Positions 62,291-64,000 of a DNA stretch of 64,000 nucleotides are shown piece by piece; the stretch's first letter is position 1; each line of letters starts with the position of its first letter. The stretch spans positions 4,320,001-4,384,000 of the forward strand of contig NZ_CP152003.1 of the NCBI RefSeq assembly GCF_038595065.1, given 5' to 3'. Both the position numbers and the translations under genes were made by a program. The notes under the pieces were generated by a model. The model was not told where the DNA came from. It saw only the letters and a list, made by a program, of their open reading frames with translations, and did not search any database. This stretch comes from Sutcliffiella sp. FSL R7-0096. GTDB lineage: Bacteria > Bacillota > Bacilli > Bacillales > Bacillaceae_I.

Positions 62291-63466
62291 CTAATCTTTA
62301 TATGAAAAATCCTCTAGCAAAGTAGCTAAAGGAGTGTAGACTTTTTCTCTTTTGTAGTTCCTTCTCAAATATCGGCCATTACTCTCCAAATGCTCGCGCA
62401 TGGCAGCCTGTCTTTTTTTCACCATCATTCCCCAATAGTCTGCATGCTTGCTTTTAAGCGCCTCTGCAACCATTAGATTCTTCTTGTATTTCACTATTTC
62501 TCTTTCTATACGTCTTTGAACATCCATTGCCTGGGCAACCTTAGCGTTTAATTTCTCATCATATACAGGTTGATTGTTTGTATTTACCCCAGGAATGAAA
62601 GGTATGTGTAGATGCTTGCAATTTACCCCTCTATGGCCCCCGGCTTCACCATAACTTGCTTTCCAGGAAGAATCATAGATGGACTTATACTGGCTATCGG
62701 GAGGCAGCTGATCCACTGGCCTGAGATCCACCACGTTACCTTGGATGGTAGAACAAGCTTTTCTCGCTCCAACGTGGCTAGTTACAAGGACTGTATGGAC
62801 TCCGTACTCCGCCATCCTTTCCGTTCTCAATTGGTTATAGGTGTTGCCAAGAGTTGACTTTAGGACGGTCCGAACGTACCTTTCAAGGCTCCAAGTGTTG
62901 CCTCCTTTATCAAGCAAGGTAGATTTAATACCCTTTTGGGCCAATTCAGTTACAGCTCGTTCCAATGATTGTTCGAATGTATATAATCCAGTGTTAAACA
63001 TTGCAGCAGTTTTGCTTAATACATTTTGATAGGCAATTTGCGCAGTACCCATCCCGTATCTAGTTGTGATGAGTGTCTGGTTTACGTAATTGTCCATCTC
63101 AGTCCACACTTGATTGTGGTAAGCTCGCATCAGGTTATCGATGTTATTTGGCATAGGTTTTGTTGCAAATGGCATAGCCTTATCTACATCTTCGATTATA
63201 GCTACACCTGTTTCTTCAAACATCTTTCTAATTTGTGGCTCTGCTACAACTGTAACCCTGGATAACTGTTTCATCACTTCGTTATTGAACAACCCTAATT
63301 CATACATCTTTTGAGCTTGCCACTCATGAATTTCATTAAAACCACTATTCAATTGCTTAATAATAATTCGAATGATTTCACCTTCAAGAGAATTGTATAT
63401 CTCGGCCATGTTTCCAGACCATATGTCTAATTGGTGAGGAGTGATTCTAGGCTTTTTAGGATCCAT
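62291..63466 (-). CDS. Phage minor capsid protein 2 (MuF-like)
   Basis: This 391-residue head protein belongs to the minor capsid 2/MuF type, encoded between portal and scaffold. Recognisable parts are PITTRYGMGTAQIAYQNVLS-like central helices (QTLITTRYGMGTAQIAYQNV), the SHVGARKACSTIQGNVVDL Cys-containing stretch and RGVNCKHLHIPFIPG. AAGGAGTG precedes ATG 63466. Few such copies bind the inside of the portal vertex. Confidence 0.88.
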   Translation of the reverse strand: MDPKKPRITPHQLDIWSGNMAEIYNSLEGEIIRIIIKQLNSGFNEIHEWQAQKMYELGLFNNEVMKQLSRVTVVAEPQIRKMFEETGVAIIEDVDKAMPFATKPMPNNIDNLMRAYHNQVWTEMDNYVNQTLITTRYGMGTAQIAYQNVLSKTAAMFNTGLYTFEQSLERAVTELAQKGIKSTLLDKGGNTWSLERYVRTVLKSTLGNTYNQLRTERMAEYGVHTVLVTSHVGARKACSTIQGNVVDLRPVDQLPPDSQYKSIYDSSWKASYGEAGGHRGVNCKHLHIPFIPGVNTNNQPVYDEKLNAKVAQAMDVQRRIEREIVKYKKNLMVAEALKSKHADYWGMMVKKRQAAMREHLESNGRYLRRNYKREKVYTPLATLLEDFSYKD

Positions 63467-63470
63467 TTAA

Positions 63471-63671
63471 TCACTCCTTACCAGTTACTTTAATTTCTCC
63501 TTGGTCGGTTTCTATTTCCACATCATGGACGCGGTAAGTTAACGTTAAATAATTACCATTCATTACACTCATGTCCAAATTCATTGCTGTTAAATAATTT
63601 AACTTTATCGGCTCACCGTCAAGAAAGACTTCGGTTTCCTTTTTGACTTGCTTTATTTTAAGCTTAGCCAT
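63471..63671 (-). CDS. Small uncharacterised protein next to the portal gene
   Basis: This 66-residue protein (MAKLKIKQVKKETEVFLDGE) is beta-rich with no membrane segment. GGAGGAAT precedes ATG 63671, 4 bp before the minor capsid gene on the same strand. Unassigned in this phage type. Confidence 0.7.
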   Translation of the reverse strand: MAKLKIKQVKKETEVFLDGEPIKLNYLTAMNLDMSVMNGNYLTLTYRVHDVEIETDQGEIKVTGKE

Positions 63672-63675
63672 TCAC

Positions 63676-64000
63676 TTATTCCTCCTCACCAAACATATGC
63701 TTTGCTGTACGTTCACTAATTTCAGTTGGATCCACACCAGTGACTTCTCGATTTATTTCATCAAGCCATTGCTTTGCTGTTTCCTTTGGCACCTTAAATA
63801 CTCGCTGAATGATCTCAGAAGTAGGTATGAGCCCCATAAGCTTTGCTTGTCCGTAGAATTTAAGCAGCGCGGACCGGTCCTGGAATACACCATCGTCAAA
63901 GTCTACGCCAATGTGTTCATGTGTTGGTATATCGCCCTTAAACAGGTCATAGGCTTGCGCTAATTCTAAAACGGATACAACCAACCCTTTGATGAATTGT
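63676..64000 (-). CDS. Probable phage portal protein, 3' end only
   Basis: The frame is open through the right edge (QFIKGLVVSVLELAQAYDLF), so the gene starts outside. About 108 C-terminal residues are seen, helical and acidic (SEIIQRVFKVPKETAKQWLD, ending KHMFGEEE). It directly precedes the minor capsid gene, where A118-like phages have the portal (SPP1 gp6 type). The call is from position and helical pattern; a terminase is not excluded. Confidence 0.55.
   Translation of the reverse strand, partial: QFIKGLVVSVLELAQAYDLFKGDIPTHEHIGVDFDDGVFQDRSALLKFYGQAKLMGLIPTSEIIQRVFKVPKETAKQWLDEINREVTGVDPTEISERTAKHMFGEEE

Larger units (their letters stand above)
42536..64000. mobile_element. Siphovirus-type prophage inserted in comFA (right part outside window)
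   Basis: Leftward late genes in phage order (portal end, minor capsid, scaffold, capsid, connectors, tail tube, Gp15, tape measure, Dit, tail protein, holin, amidase) fill 63984-45296. The order and protein types resemble Listeria A118-like phages. A small-gene block and a divergent XRE cassette sit between lysis and the attachment site. The structural genes visible are all open. Integrase, terminase and lysogeny control must be to the right. Confidence 0.93.

Noticed and set aside
1-64000. CRISPR arrays, tRNA and rRNA genes
   Set aside because: I found no regularly spaced identical repeats and no tRNA cloverleaf or rRNA sequence. The TnsB repeats and GACGTC sites are not CRISPR-like.

Overview
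The window is low-GC Gram-positive DNA from a Bacillaceae member. The core gene order is hpf-secA-prfB-yitT-cccB-ftsEX, next to a flagellin, fliD, flgKLMN and comF cluster, as in Bacillus. Shine-Dalgarno sites are strong (AAGGAGG type) and sigma-D promoters match the Bacillus pattern. I do not assign a species.

Region 1 (1 to about 17144) is an accessory island ending in the core of a Tn7-like transposon. A leftward operon tnsA-tnsB-tnsC-tnsD(tniQ) lies at 16965-10617. Between tnsA and the chromosome are four ~19-bp TnsB-type end repeats, and the element end lies 4 bp past the stop codon of a chromosomal M23 peptidase gene. Beyond tnsD is a Tn554-type recombinase trio (tnpA-tnpB-tnpC). Further left is apparent cargo: a small ORF, a metallo-beta-lactamase-fold hydrolase, a small membrane protein, a GNAT acetyltransferase, a SulP transporter plus UspA pair, a second divergent SulP, and a frameshifted glyoxalase remnant. 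The other transposon end was not found and is probably left of the window. A short repeat built on GCCCGWTWGYTGAA is scattered through this region only.

Region 2 (17149 to about 42535) is chromosomal backbone, nearly all on the minus strand: M23 peptidase, ftsX, ftsE, a Vpr-like subtilase, cccB, yitT, prfB (with programmed +1 frameshift), secA, hpf, then the late flagellar genes (fliT-like, fliS, fliD, flaG, flagellin, csrA, fliW, yviE-like, flgL, flgK, flgN, flgM, yvyF) and comFC and comFA. The flagellin gene is split by a 354-nt ORF-less group I intron. The flagellin leader has a sigma-D promoter and a hairpin showing AAGGA in its loop, a likely CsrA site.

Region 3 (about 42536 to 64000) is a siphovirus-type prophage that cuts off the 5' part of comFA. 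From the junction inward come a small-gene block with nine GACGTC palindromes in 840 bp, a divergent XRE-led four-gene cassette, the lysis genes (amidase, holin), tail genes (tail protein, Dit, tape measure, Gp15-like, chaperone, tail tube), connector proteins, major capsid, scaffold, minor capsid, and the 3' end of a probable portal gene at the edge. The integrase and the other attachment site lie beyond the window.
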